Positions 1-8,886 of a DNA stretch of 49,699 nt are shown one piece after another. The stretch spans positions 1-49,699 of the forward strand of contig NZ_AJXL01000015.1 in the NCBI RefSeq assembly GCF_000264055.1, given 5' to 3'. The DNA comes from Flavobacterium sp. ACAM 123 (GTDB lineage Bacteria > Bacteroidota > Bacteroidia > Flavobacteriales > Flavobacteriaceae). A program made the position numbers and the translations under genes. The notes under the pieces are model-generated. The model saw nothing but the letters and a program-made list of their open reading frames with translations. It was not told the origin of the DNA and made no database searches. Numbering within the stretch: the first letter of the stretch is position 1; each line of letters opens with the position of its first letter.

Positions 1-57
1 TAAAGCGGATAGTCATATTTATTATTATACCGTTTTAGCCAATTTATGAGAAACTAA

Positions 58-408
58 ATGGAAAGAAAAAACCCAGAAATACTATTCAAAACTCATTTCA
101 AAATTTATGTCCTGTTAAAAGACAAAATAGTATTTGAAAGCGAAATCGAAAAACAGCATATTGAATATTATTGTGACATTGAAAATCAACCATTTTTAGA
201 AAGTGGAATTAGATATTTTATTCTAGATCCAGATAGATTCAAACTTGATGGGATTCTCAGAGAGAACAGTATAATTGCTCATACAGAAACAATTCCAACT
301 TCAGATTATCGAGATGGAAAGAAGGCACTGAAATTGTATCTCACAGTTAGCGGAATTGTAGTCGGAATAATGATTTTGATTAGTGTAATAAAGGGTTTGC
401 TAAAATAA
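58..408 (+). CDS. Hypothetical protein with a C-terminal membrane anchor
   Basis: I do not recognise a family. The 116-residue product has a charged, soluble N-terminal part of about 90 residues rich in Glu, Lys, Ile and Tyr. It ends with one hydrophobic segment (roughly residues 95-113, VSGIVVGIMILISVIKGLL) and a Lys at the C-terminus, so it looks like a tail-anchored or single-pass inner-membrane protein with a cytoplasmic domain. The ATG at 58 is the first start after in-frame stops. No partner is visible, because the next gene is convergent on the minus strand and the upstream gene lies outside the window. The composition is codon-like, so I believe it is a real gene, but its function is unknown. 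Confidence 0.6.
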   Translation: MERKNPEILFKTHFKIYVLLKDKIVFESEIEKQHIEYYCDIENQPFLESGIRYFILDPDRFKLDGILRENSIIAHTETIPTSDYRDGKKALKLYLTVSGIVVGIMILISVIKGLLK

Positions 409-460
409 CATCTTGGATATAAAATCTATTGCTTTATAAAAGAGATGAAAGTGCTAAAAT

Positions 461-1373
461 TTAAACCACGATTGCTACTCCTTCAGTTGCTTTTCTTTTA
501 TTGGAATCAAAATAAAAATCAATCCGACCAAGGTTAATACCATAACAGCCTACTTGGTTTACTAAAACTTCATTTCCTATGCTGTTTTTTACAACTGTAG
601 GTTTGTCAAGAAAAGTATGTGTGTGTCCACCGATTATCAAGTCGATATCTTTTGTTACCGCCGCCAACTTTAAGTCGTCTATTTTTGTTAGCTCATTTTT
701 ATAGTTGTACCCTAAATGCGATAAACAAATAATTAAATCGCATTTTAGTTCGTGCTTTAATATCTTGGTCATTTCCCGTGCTGTTTCGACAGGGTCGTTG
801 TAGACCGTTTCCTGATACATTTTTTTATCTACCAAGCCATCAAGTTCAATTCCAATTCCAAAAACACCTACTTTAATTCCGTTTTTATTGAAAATTTTAT
901 AAGGTTTGACTAAGCCATCCATCAGAGTGTTTTTGAAATCATAATTCGCAGATAAGAACTCAAACTTTGCATGTGGCATTTGAGCGTATAAACCAGAAAT
1001 ACCATTGTCAAAATCATGATTCCCTATCGTTGAGGCATCATATTGCATCATGCTCATTAATTTAAATTCTAGCTCGCCTCCATAATAATTAAAATAAGGA
1101 GTTCCTTGAAAAATATCACCTGCATCCAGCAACAATACGTTTTTATCTTCTTTTCTTGATTTTTTGAATTAATGCGGCTCTTCTAGCAACACCACCCATA
1201 TTTGGATTTCTAGGATCATCAGCAGGAAAAGGATCAATATGACTATGGACATCATTGGTGTGCAGTATGGTGATTTTTTTGACATGGAGAGATTCAAAAC
1301 TACTCAATGACAGCCCTAAACCTAATATTGCAGTAGTTGCGGCCGTTTTCTCTATGAAATCTCTTCTTTTCAT
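461..1373 (-). pseudogene. Tat-exported metallophosphatase (5'-nucleotidase catalytic domain), one-base frameshift
   Basis: This encodes the catalytic half of a 5'-nucleotidase/UshA-type enzyme that hydrolyses nucleotides in the periplasm. The N-terminus MKRRDFIEKTAAT is a twin-arginine signal. Metal-binding motifs follow in order: HTNDVHSH, LDAGDIFQG, IGNHDFDNG, LSHLGY and GGHTHTF. Reading starts at 1373 and stops early at about 1143 (ending KIKKRR). The downstream frame picks up as KNVLLLDAGD. Removing one A from the AAAA run near 1148-1152 fuses both parts into IKKEDKNVLLLDAGD and restores about 303 residues. All catalytic residues are intact, so the break is recent or a sequencing error. 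It lies downstream of the C-terminal-domain gene on the same strand. Confidence 0.85.
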
Positions 1374-1384
1374 TTTTTTCTTTT

Positions 1385-1470
1385 TTGAAGCTCACTCCCG
1401 CTTTCCGCTTCAATCTTTTTAACCGCCTTTTTGGCGGATAAAAAGGATTTTCACTATAATCGGGGCTAGG
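1385..1470 (-). repeat. Intergenic hairpin repeat, copy 1
   Basis: An 86 bp noncoding element between the two nucleotidase genes. Read on the minus strand it begins TAGCCCCGAT, has a central hairpin (stem CCGCC/GGCGG, extended by CTTTTT and AAAAAG arms), and ends GCGGGAGTGAGCTTCAA. The second copy at 17157-17300 shares both ends and a central stem but has a different middle. I recall similar elements scattered between genes in Flavobacterium genomes, but I cannot check this here. It could fold in the transcript of the downstream gene or act as a terminator. Confidence 0.5.
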
Positions 1471-1499
1471 GCCATAGTTGTTTTAAAAATATTTGGTGC

Positions 1500-2279
1500 T
1501 TATTCGATTGTGATTCGAACAGTATTAATTACAGGAATGCTGTCTACCTCTCTAAAGTAATCAATCAGAATATTTCTTAATTTATAATCCAGATTATAGG
1601 TTTGAATTCCTTTATTAAAGAAAGACATATTGTCTCCTCCATTTGCCAAGTAGTCGTTAGTACCTACATAGTATACTTTCTCTTTTTCCACTGGTTTTCC
1701 TTGTACAAGTACGTTTTTAGCTTGCTTATTTCTATCAATCGTAAACGTCATCCCAGACAATGGGTGTGGTTGTTTTTCTTTCAGGAAGTAATCTACAATT
1801 TCATTAATTTGTTCTCCTTTTAAAGCCACTACTACAAGGCTATTCTCAAACGGCATAATTTTAAAAGCAGTTCTGCTCGTTACGTTTCCCTTTGGAAGGG
1901 TAGATCTGATCCCGCCTTGATTGAGTAAACAAATATCAATTTTCTTATTCTCTTTTTTTGTAAAGATAGTATTTCCACGTTTTAGAGTAACATCGGCCAT
2001 TAAGTTGCCAATGCTTGTTTGCCATTTTCCGATACTTTTGTCTAAAGTCTCAGGGCAATAGGCAAGTACGCTGTCTAAATCTTTTGTTATGTGGTCGCGA
2101 TACGGTTTTATAAAGTTTTCAATTTCAGGTACTTGTTGCCCTTTTTCTGTAATAGGTAATTGTACACCTTCAATTTGGGTTAACCTCAGTGTTTTATTTC
2201 CACAGGATAGAACGAAAAAATATGTTAAGAATATAACAAAAAGTTTGAAAACATCGTTATACTTTTTTAGATTTACCAT
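1500..2279 (-). CDS. 5'-nucleotidase C-terminal-domain lipoprotein
   Basis: This is the nucleotide-binding C-terminal domain of a 5'-nucleotidase made as a separate protein. The 259-residue product starts with a lipoprotein signal (hydrophobic run then FFVLSC, acylated Cys near residue 26). It carries the 5_nucleotid_C hallmarks LLNQGGIRSTLP, FKIMPFENSL and YVGTNDYLANGGDN. The catalytic metallophosphatase domain is missing here but is encoded directly downstream (461-1373). In enzymes such as UshA both domains are on one chain. I infer that the two exported proteins work together in nucleotide scavenging. The start at 2279 (MVNLKKYND) is the only one that keeps the signal peptide. Confidence 0.85.
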   Translation of the reverse strand: MVNLKKYNDVFKLFVIFLTYFFVLSCGNKTLRLTQIEGVQLPITEKGQQVPEIENFIKPYRDHITKDLDSVLAYCPETLDKSIGKWQTSIGNLMADVTLKRGNTIFTKKENKKIDICLLNQGGIRSTLPKGNVTSRTAFKIMPFENSLVVVALKGEQINEIVDYFLKEKQPHPLSGMTFTIDRNKQAKNVLVQGKPVEKEKVYYVGTNDYLANGGDNMSFFNKGIQTYNLDYKLRNILIDYFREVDSIPVINTVRITIE

Positions 2280-2326
2280 TTGTTATGGGACTTAATTAAT
2301 TAATTTTGTAAAGTGGTAAAAATAGA

Positions 2327-2846
2327 ATGTTTTTAAATTATATAAAAGAATTTGCTGCAAAAAAAATATTAAAAAATAGTTTAACAAAATGTAAAAAGCA
2401 ATTCAATTTCTGGAATAATAAAAACGGTAGGTTTAGTTATCGATCAGCGGTATTTTTTAGAAATAAAAGCTTTAACCACGGAGTTCATTGCTAATGGTAT
2501 TTTAGAAGAAAATATAGAAGTTATTGTCTACAGAGATACGTTTATAAAAAGTATGAATATGGAATACACTACTTTTGGCTCAAAACATCTAAAGTGGAAT
2601 TCCGTAATAAACAATCCAGCTCTTAACAATTTTATCGACAAAGATTTTGATTTATTAATAAGTTATTATGAGATTGAGAAGGCGATTTTATTAAGTGTGA
2701 CTCATAATTCAAAAGCACATTTTAAAGTTGGTTTTTCAGCGATTGATAAAAGATTAAATAATTTGATTATCAATACCGATGCTGTAAATCAGAAGGTTTT
2801 TACTCAGGAATTGTTGAGATATTTAAAAATATTAAATAAAATATAA
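2327..2846 (+). pseudogene. DUF6913-like protein, one-base frameshift
   Basis: A conserved Flavobacteriaceae protein of unknown function (DUF6913 as I remember it), usually about 170 residues and next to dapA. The ATG at 2327 opens MFLNYIKEFAAKKILKNS, then the frame is lost. A second frame continues IIKTVGLVIDQRYFLE into the C-terminal part, ending FDLLISYYEIEKA...LLRYLKILNKI at 2846. Deleting one A from the A5 run at about 2394-2398 joins them smoothly. Only the last 97 codons (from 2553) form an intact ATG-started frame. The stop is 6 bp before dapA, so the two are probably co-transcribed. The lesion is either a sequencing error or a recent mutation. Confidence 0.75.
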
Positions 2847-2852
2847 TAAAAC

Positions 2853-3734
2853 ATGCAAGCATTAATAGGGACGGGTGTTGCTCTTGTGACCCCATTTAAC
2901 AAGGACTTTTCAATTGATACGGAGGCATTAAGAAGAATAGTAAATTTTTCTGTAGACGGTGGAATTGAGTATCTTGTAATTTTAGGGACAACAGCAGAAA
3001 ATGCAACACTATCTCAAGACGAAAAGGAGCTGGTTATTAAAACGGTAGTGGACTGCAATAAGGGACGATTGCCCTTAGTATTGGGAGTGGGAGGTAACGA
3101 TACAAGAAAGATTGTTGAAGAATTACAAACTAGAGATTTTTCCTCTTTTATAGCTATACTCTCCGTTTCTCCATTTTATAATAAACCTACCCAAGAAGGG
3201 ATATACCAACATTTTAAAGCAATTTCTGAATCCTCGCCGATTCCAGTGATCATTTATAATGTGCCCGGAAGAACAGCAAGTAATATATTGCCTAAGACGG
3301 TATTGCGCTTGGCAAATGATTGTAAAAACATTGTAGCCATTAAAGAAGCGGCAGGGGATATGGTTCAAGCCATGCAAATCTTAAAGGATAAGCCAGATGA
3401 GTTTCTTGTGATTTCAGGAGATGATATGATCGCTTTACCGATGGTTCTTGCAGGAGGATCAGGGGTAATATCCGTAATAGGACAAGGTTTCCCAAAAGAA
3501 TTTTCTGAAATGATACGATTGGGCTTAAATCGCAAAGTAGATGAAGCTTATAAAATACAATACCTTTTATCTGATTGTATTGATCTGATTTTTGAACAAG
3601 GGAATCCTGCCGGGATCAAACAAGTATTTGATTCATTGGGAATAGCAGATAATTTTGTACGTTTGCCATTAGTCCAGGTGGATGAGTCTTTATGTCAAAG
3701 AATAGATCAATTTGTTAAAAATACAGCCAAATAA
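2853..3734 (+). CDS. dapA: 4-hydroxy-tetrahydrodipicolinate synthase
   Basis: Condenses pyruvate with aspartate semialdehyde in the first committed step of lysine and diaminopimelate synthesis, in the cytoplasm. The length of 293 residues is normal for this TIM-barrel family. Visible residues are the GTTAEN loop (T46, T47), Tyr135 in [10 protein letters not shown] and the Schiff-base Lys164 in [11 protein letters not shown]. The GTTGE motif of many homologues reads GTTAEN here. It follows the DUF6913-like gene by 6 bp. The gap to bamD (136 bp) holds a new promoter, so dapA probably ends its transcription unit. Confidence 0.97.
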   Translation: MQALIGTGVALVTPFNKDFSIDTEALRRIVNFSVDGGIEYLVILGTTAENATLSQDEKELVIKTVVDCNKGRLPLVLGVGGNDTRKIVEELQTRDFSSFIAILSVSPFYNKPTQEGIYQHFKAISESSPIPVIIYNVPGRTASNILPKTVLRLANDCKNIVAIKEAAGDMVQAMQILKDKPDEFLVISGDDMIALPMVLAGGSGVISVIGQGFPKEFSEMIRLGLNRKVDEAYKIQYLLSDCIDLIFEQGNPAGIKQVFDSLGIADNFVRLPLVQVDESLCQRIDQFVKNTAK

Positions 3735-3773
3735 GTGAACAACGTACCGCTTATTTTTATGCAAAGAAATATT

Positions 3774-3803
3774 TTGTAGTAGCTAAATTAATAACTAAAT
3801 TTG
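3774..3803 (+). promoter_or_regulatory. Bacteroidetes-type promoter for the bamD operon
   Basis: A TTG at 3774-3776 (within TTTTG) is followed after 19 bp by TAAATTTG at 3796-3803. This matches the TTTG/TAnnTTTG consensus of the primary sigma factor of Bacteroidota. It lies about 68 bp upstream of the bamD start, in the 136 bp gap after dapA, and would drive bamD-rpoZ-coaBC and what follows. Confidence 0.6.
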
Positions 3804-3870
3804 CCATCGAAACTTCGGTATGATTTTTTGTGGGGTGTAACTACTCCATAAATCAATTAAAAATATTAAA

Positions 3871-4665
3871 ATGAAAAAAATTATATCTCTATTGCTTCTT
3901 ACTGCTCTTTTTGTTTCATGTAACGAATATCAAAAAGCATTAAAAAACGATGATGTAGCGGTGAAATTTGACATAGGTACTAAACTATATGAGGCTGGAA
4001 AATATAGTAAAGCAATACGACTTTTTGAACAAATCGCTCCTGCTTACAGAGGAAAGCCTCAGGCGGAAAAGTTATTTTACATGTTTGCACAGTCGTATTA
4101 TAAAACGGAACAGTATTATTTAGCCGGATATCAGTTTGAAAGTTTCGCTTCAGGATATCCTAAAAGTGAAAAAGTACAGGAAGCCGCTTATTTAGGCCCG
4201 AAAAGTTATTCTATGCTATCACCGGTTTACAGTTTAGACCAAACTGATACTTACAAAGCCATTGATAAATTACAGGCTTTTATAGATACGTATCCTAATT
4301 CTGAGTATTTATCGGAGGCAAATGAAACGGTAAGAGTTTTAAGCGAAAAAATAGAAAAAAAAGTATTTGAAAATGCTAAAGGATACAACACGATATCTGA
4401 TTATAAATCGGCCCTAGTCGCATTAGATAATTTTATCGCTGATTATCCTGGAACGCCCTACAAAGAAGATGCTTTGTTTTATAAGTTTGATTCGGCATAC
4501 CAATTAGGAATAAATAGCGTTCCTGCTAAAATGGAAGAACGTTTGAATGTTGCAAAAACAGCCTATACGAGCTTGATCAGATTTAAAGCGGAGACAAAAT
4601 ACAAAAAGACAGCGAACGAAATGTTAGCTAGAGTTGAAGAAGATTTACAAAAATTTACTAAATAA
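3871..4665 (+). CDS. bamD: Outer membrane assembly lipoprotein BamD
   Basis: The lipoprotein subunit of the BAM complex that inserts beta-barrel proteins into the outer membrane. The 264-residue product has a clear signal II sequence ending ALFVSC (Cys17), then TPR-like helical repeats such as YSKAIRLFEQIAPAYRGKPQ and the long SDYKSALVALDNFI repeat. Length and repeat layout fit BamD/YfiO. It is the first gene of a tight run: rpoZ follows after 8 bp, then coaBC, DUF4835 and recN. That linkage is usual for Flavobacteria as far as I recall and supports the call. Confidence 0.92.
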   Translation: MKKIISLLLLTALFVSCNEYQKALKNDDVAVKFDIGTKLYEAGKYSKAIRLFEQIAPAYRGKPQAEKLFYMFAQSYYKTEQYYLAGYQFESFASGYPKSEKVQEAAYLGPKSYSMLSPVYSLDQTDTYKAIDKLQAFIDTYPNSEYLSEANETVRVLSEKIEKKVFENAKGYNTISDYKSALVALDNFIADYPGTPYKEDALFYKFDSAYQLGINSVPAKMEERLNVAKTAYTSLIRFKAETKYKKTANEMLARVEEDLQKFTK

Positions 4666-4673
4666 ATAAAGTC

Positions 4674-4991
4674 ATGGATTTAAAAAAGACGAATGCGCCG
4701 GTAAATACAATAACTTATAATAAAACTGTTATTGAAGAACCTACTGGAAACGTGTATGAAGCGATAACCATTATGGCTAAAAGAGCAAATCAAATCAATT
4801 CTGAGATTAAAAAAGAATTGACTGAAAAACTGGAAGAGTTTGCTACGTATAATGATAGTCTTGAAGAAGTTTTTGAAAACAAAGAGCAAATTGAAGTTTC
4901 AAAATTCTATGAGAAATTGCCAAAGCCTCATGCTTTAGCCGTTCAAGAATGGTTAGAAGGTAAAATTTATCACAGAGACTCAACTAAATAA
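4674..4991 (+). CDS. rpoZ: DNA-directed RNA polymerase omega subunit, Bacteroidetes type
   Basis: A 105-residue protein with the omega/Rpb6-like core NVYEAITIMAKRANQINSEI, which helps RNA polymerase assembly by binding beta-prime. The tail (residues 50-105, ending EWLEGKIYHRDSTK) is the extended form seen in Bacteroidota. It sits 8 bp after bamD and 7 bp before coaBC, so the three are surely co-transcribed. The small size and divergence from the E. coli protein make it easy to miss, but the motif and position are characteristic. Confidence 0.85.
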   Translation: MDLKKTNAPVNTITYNKTVIEEPTGNVYEAITIMAKRANQINSEIKKELTEKLEEFATYNDSLEEVFENKEQIEVSKFYEKLPKPHALAVQEWLEGKIYHRDSTK

Positions 4992-4998
4992 AAGTACA

Positions 4999-6210
4999 AT
5001 GTCAGTTTTAAGCGGAAAGAAGGTTTTACTAGGAATTTCTGGTGGAATTGCCGCCTATAAAACAGCGTCTTTGGTACGACTCTTCATAAAAGCAGGTGCA
5101 CATGTCCAAGTGATAATGACACCTGCTTCTAAGGATTTTATAACCCCTCTTACATTATCCACTTTATCTAAAAACCCAGTGCATTCCGCTTTCTTTAATC
5201 AAGATGAAGAAAATGAAAAATGGAATAATCATGTGGAGTTAGGACTATGGGCAGATCTAATTCTGATTGCCCCAGCAACAGCAAATACTTTGTCAAAAAT
5301 GGCACATGGTACTTGCGATAATTTACTAATAGCTGTTTACTTATCTGCTAAGTGTCCTGTTTTTATTGCTCCTGCAATGGATTTAGATATGTACAAGCAT
5401 CCTTCAACCGTTGCTAGTTTTAAGGCGTTAAAAGACTTCGGGAACACTATAATTCCTGCTGAGAGTGGAGAATTAGCAAGTGGTCTTTCTGGGGAAGGTA
5501 GGATGGCAGAACCTTCAACAATCATTCGTTTTTTGGAAGATGATCTAGAAAGTAAACTACCGCTAAAAGGAAAAAAAATACTAATTACGGCGGGTCCCAC
5601 ATACGAGGCAATAGATCCAGTACGATTTATAGGGAATCATTCCTCTGGTAAAATGGGGTTTGATATTGCCAGGAGTGCCGCAAAGTTAGGCGCTTCAGTA
5701 ATTTTGGTGGCAGGGCCTACCCATTTCACGGTAAATCATTCTTTAATTCAGGTCATCCATGTTGTTTCTGCACAGGAAATGTATGAAGCATGTCATCAGT
5801 ATTTTGAAGATGTAGATGTTGCTATAGCAGCAGCAGCAGTATCTGATTATAAGCCCAAAAATAGAACTATTCAAAAAATAAAAAAGGCCGAAGATAATTT
5901 TGTTATCGAATTCACAAAGACAAAGGACATATTAGCGTCGCTAGGGAATCTAAAGAAAAATCAGTTTTTAATAGGATTTGCTTTAGAAACAGAAAATGAA
6001 ATCGAAAATGCGAAGGGTAAAATCCAGAAAAAAAACTTAGATTTGATTGTTTTAAATTCTTTACAGGATGACGGAGCAGGTTTTGGAAAACCAACTAACA
6101 AAGTTACCTTTATCGACAAGAATTTTAATATTGAACCGATGGAGCTGAAATCGAAAGAAGCAGTTGCTGATGATATATTAAATAAAGTAATAGCAAATTT
6201 TCATGAATAA
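4999..6210 (+). CDS. coaBC: Bifunctional phosphopantothenoylcysteine decarboxylase/synthetase
   Basis: Joins cysteine to 4'-phosphopantothenate (CoaB, C-terminal half) and decarboxylates the product using FMN (CoaC, N-terminal half), giving 4'-phosphopantetheine for coenzyme A. CoaC features are GISGGIAAYK, His78 in NNHVELG and the PATANT motif (92-97). CoaB features are ITAGPTYEAIDPVR, NHSSGKMG, AAAVSDYKPK and NKVTFI. At the position of the CoaC active-site-clamp Cys (LACG in E. coli) the protein has LASG (Ser161). I think Ser is common in this phylum but cannot verify it. The last 8 bases overlap the next gene, suggesting translational coupling. Confidence 0.95.
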   Translation: MSVLSGKKVLLGISGGIAAYKTASLVRLFIKAGAHVQVIMTPASKDFITPLTLSTLSKNPVHSAFFNQDEENEKWNNHVELGLWADLILIAPATANTLSKMAHGTCDNLLIAVYLSAKCPVFIAPAMDLDMYKHPSTVASFKALKDFGNTIIPAESGELASGLSGEGRMAEPSTIIRFLEDDLESKLPLKGKKILITAGPTYEAIDPVRFIGNHSSGKMGFDIARSAAKLGASVILVAGPTHFTVNHSLIQVIHVVSAQEMYEACHQYFEDVDVAIAAAAVSDYKPKNRTIQKIKKAEDNFVIEFTKTKDILASLGNLKKNQFLIGFALETENEIENAKGKIQKKNLDLIVLNSLQDDGAGFGKPTNKVTFIDKNFNIEPMELKSKEAVADDILNKVIANFHE

Positions 6211-7087
6211 GATATTTATCATTTTCTTACTATTATCAGTTGGCTTTACTCAAGCACAGCAGCTAAATTGTACAGTAACGGTAAATTCAGAGACATTAGG
6301 TAATGCCAATTTACAGGTTTTCAAAACTCTCGAAACATCACTGAATGAATTTATAAACAAAACAGATTGGAATGGCCAAATAATGAAGCAGAGTGAAAAA
6401 ATTAATTGCTCCATGTATATTACGATCTTATCAAATAATGCAGATCAGTTTACGGCAACTTTACAAGTACAGTCTTCAAGACCCATCTACAATTCATCCT
6501 ATTCATCACCAGTGCTAAATTACAACGATAAAGACTTTAGTTTTAGGTATACTGAATTTGAGAATTTACTTTTTAATCCAACGGTATTCGAATCGAATCT
6601 GGTTTCTGTAATTTCTTTTTACAGCTATGTTATATTAGGAATGGATCAGGATACTTTTTTACTTGAATCAGGAAATCCTAATTTTGAAATAGCACAAAAT
6701 ATTACAGATGTAGCGCAACAAAGTAGCTATAAAGGTTGGAGTCAAATTGACGGAAATCAAAATCGTTATTTCCTGATCAATGATATGTTATCTGGTTCAT
6801 TTTCAGCAGTACGTAAAACAGCATTCGATTATCATTCTGGTTTAGACCTAATGGCAAAAGATTTAAAATCTGCCAAAGAGAGAATCAAAATATCGTTAAT
6901 AGATTTAGCTAAACTAAATTCTTCTAAACCCAATGCGTTTTTGACGCGCATCTTCTTCGATGCAAAATCAGATGAAATTCTTTCCGTTTTTTCAGGAGGG
7001 CCAAGTATTACTGTGTCGGATTTAATAAATAGTTTAAATAGAACTTCTCCTTTGAACGCAAGCAAATGGGAAATGATTAAATACTAA
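6203..7087 (+). CDS. DUF4835 family secreted protein
   Basis: A 294-residue protein of unknown function found in Bacteroidota. It has a Sec signal peptide (MNKIFIIFLLLSVGFTQAQ) with probable cleavage after AQA/Q, then a soluble region starting QLNCTVTVNSE, so it acts in the periplasm or at the outer membrane. Its start overlaps the coaBC stop by 8 bp, and recN follows after 55 bp. The family regularly sits between coaBC and recN in Flavobacteria, as I remember. The link to BamD in the same operon hints at an envelope role, but this is only inference. Confidence 0.85.
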   Translation: MNKIFIIFLLLSVGFTQAQQLNCTVTVNSETLGNANLQVFKTLETSLNEFINKTDWNGQIMKQSEKINCSMYITILSNNADQFTATLQVQSSRPIYNSSYSSPVLNYNDKDFSFRYTEFENLLFNPTVFESNLVSVISFYSYVILGMDQDTFLLESGNPNFEIAQNITDVAQQSSYKGWSQIDGNQNRYFLINDMLSGSFSAVRKTAFDYHSGLDLMAKDLKSAKERIKISLIDLAKLNSSKPNAFLTRIFFDAKSDEILSVFSGGPSITVSDLINSLNRTSPLNASKWEMIKY

Positions 7088-7142
7088 ATTTATTAATTAA
7101 TTTTTCAATAAATTTAAATCTTCATAATAAAAAACACCATCA

Positions 7143-8795
7143 ATGATAACCACTCTATCGATAAAAAACTATGCATTAATAGAAAAATTAAGCATAGATT
7201 TTTCAAAAGGCTTTTCAATTATTACAGGAGAAACGGGTGCTGGTAAATCAATTATATTAGGTGCTTTGGGACTAGTTTTAGGTAAAAGAGCTGACCTGAC
7301 TTCTTTAAAGAATAAAGAAGAAAAATGTATTATCGAAGCGCATTTTGAAATCTCAAAATACAATTTATCTCCTTTTTTCGAAAGCAATGAATTAGATTAT
7401 GAAACGGTCACCATTGTTAGGCGTGAAATTCTTCCGTCTGGAAAATCTAGGGCATTTATTAATGATAGCCCTGTCAACTTACAAATATTACAAGAGTTAA
7501 GTTTGTTTTTGATAGACATTCATTCGCAACAACAAACACGAGAACTGTCCGACGAGAATGTTCAGTTTGATATTATTGACGCTATAGCTGACAATGTAGA
7601 GAACATTCAAGAGTATCAAGCGCTTCTAAAAAGTTATAAAGCAGATAAAACGAAGTTAAATTCGCTTATAAAAAAGCAAGGAGAGTCGTTAAAAGAACAG
7701 GAGTATCATAGTTTTCTATTGAATGAATTGGTTGAAGCAAACTTAAAGTCAGGCGAACAAGAGGTCCTTGAAGATGATTTTGAAAAGTTAAATAATGTCG
7801 AGACTATAAAAGAGTCACTAGATAAGTCTTTGGCTGTCGCTAATGAAGAGCAAATAGGAGTTCTAAATAATCTAAAAGAAATTAAAGCTTCTTTGCAAAA
7901 AATAGCTGGTTTTTCGACAGATTACAATTTGCTTTTAGATAGAGTTACAAGTGTTGCAATAGAATTTGATGATATTTCGGATGAATTGAGCCGATGCTCT
8001 GATAAACTAATTAATGATCCAGTGCAGTTGGATCGCATTGGTCAGCAGCTGCAACTTATTTACAATTTGCAGAAGAAACATCAGGTGTCGACTGTCGATG
8101 AATTATTAGAAATTCAAGTCCAATTAGAAAATTCAGTTTTTGAACTTGGGAATTTAGAGGCAGAAATCGAGAAACTTACTCAAGCAATTCAGAGAAAAGT
8201 AGAATTGTTAGACAATCAGGCAACAACTATTAATGATAAACGTCTGGAAGCAATTCCGATTTTGACTCAAAAATTAATTGTTATTTTAGATACATTAGGA
8301 ATGCCTAATGTTCGCTTTGATATTCAAGTGAAACAATCAGATACTTATTATCCCAATGGAAAAGACGAAATCCAATTTTTATTTTCGGCTAATAAAGGAA
8401 CTGATTTCGGAATATTGAAAAAAGTGGCTTCTGGTGGTGAAATGAGTCGTATTATGCTTGCCGTAAAAGCAATATTAGCGCAATATTCTAAATTACCAAC
8501 ATTGATTTTTGACGAAATTGATACTGGTGTCTCTGGAGAAATAGCTATTAAAATGGGGGAGATTATGAAAGAAATGAGTCAAACCATGCAAATTTTTGCC
8601 ATTACTCACTTACCGCAAATTGCAGCAAAAGGGAATGCCCATTTCAAAGTGTCCAAATCAACGGTAGGCGAGGATACGCAGTCTGAGTTAAAACTCTTGA
8701 CAGACGAGGATCGTGTCATTGAAATTGCCCAAATGTTATCAGGAGCAGTAGTTTCAGATTCGGCCCTAAATCACGCTAAAGCCTTGCTGAAGTAG
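7143..8795 (+). CDS. recN: DNA repair protein RecN
   Basis: An SMC-like ATPase used early in repair of double-strand breaks. The 550-residue product has the N-terminal Walker A GETGAGKS (about residues 29-36), a long central coiled coil rich in Glu, Leu and Lys (about 150-370), the ABC signature SGGEMSRIMLA and Walker B TLIFDEIDTGVSG followed by ITHLPQIAA. Order and length are standard for RecN. It is the last gene of the bamD run; the 55 bp gap before it may allow separate control. Its 3' end holds the -33 element of the fabV promoter. Confidence 0.96.
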   Translation: MITTLSIKNYALIEKLSIDFSKGFSIITGETGAGKSIILGALGLVLGKRADLTSLKNKEEKCIIEAHFEISKYNLSPFFESNELDYETVTIVRREILPSGKSRAFINDSPVNLQILQELSLFLIDIHSQQQTRELSDENVQFDIIDAIADNVENIQEYQALLKSYKADKTKLNSLIKKQGESLKEQEYHSFLLNELVEANLKSGEQEVLEDDFEKLNNVETIKESLDKSLAVANEEQIGVLNNLKEIKASLQKIAGFSTDYNLLLDRVTSVAIEFDDISDELSRCSDKLINDPVQLDRIGQQLQLIYNLQKKHQVSTVDELLEIQVQLENSVFELGNLEAEIEKLTQAIQRKVELLDNQATTINDKRLEAIPILTQKLIVILDTLGMPNVRFDIQVKQSDTYYPNGKDEIQFLFSANKGTDFGILKKVASGGEMSRIMLAVKAILAQYSKLPTLIFDEIDTGVSGEIAIKMGEIMKEMSQTMQIFAITHLPQIAAKGNAHFKVSKSTVGEDTQSELKLLTDEDRVIEIAQMLSGAVVSDSALNHAKALLK

Positions 8796-8813
8796 TTTTT
8801 TGGGTTATATTTG
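8784..8813 (+). promoter_or_regulatory. Bacteroidetes-type promoter for fabV
   Basis: A TTG at 8784-8786 (inside the last codons of recN), 19 bp spacer, then TATATTTG at 8806-8813: an exact TAnnTTTG match. It lies 73 bp upstream of the fabV start, which gives a moderately long leader. Confidence 0.55.
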
Positions 8814-8886
8814 TACTATTTGACAACAAGAATAAAAATTTTACAAATAAATTGAAATAGTAAATCAACGATTAAACGATATTAAA

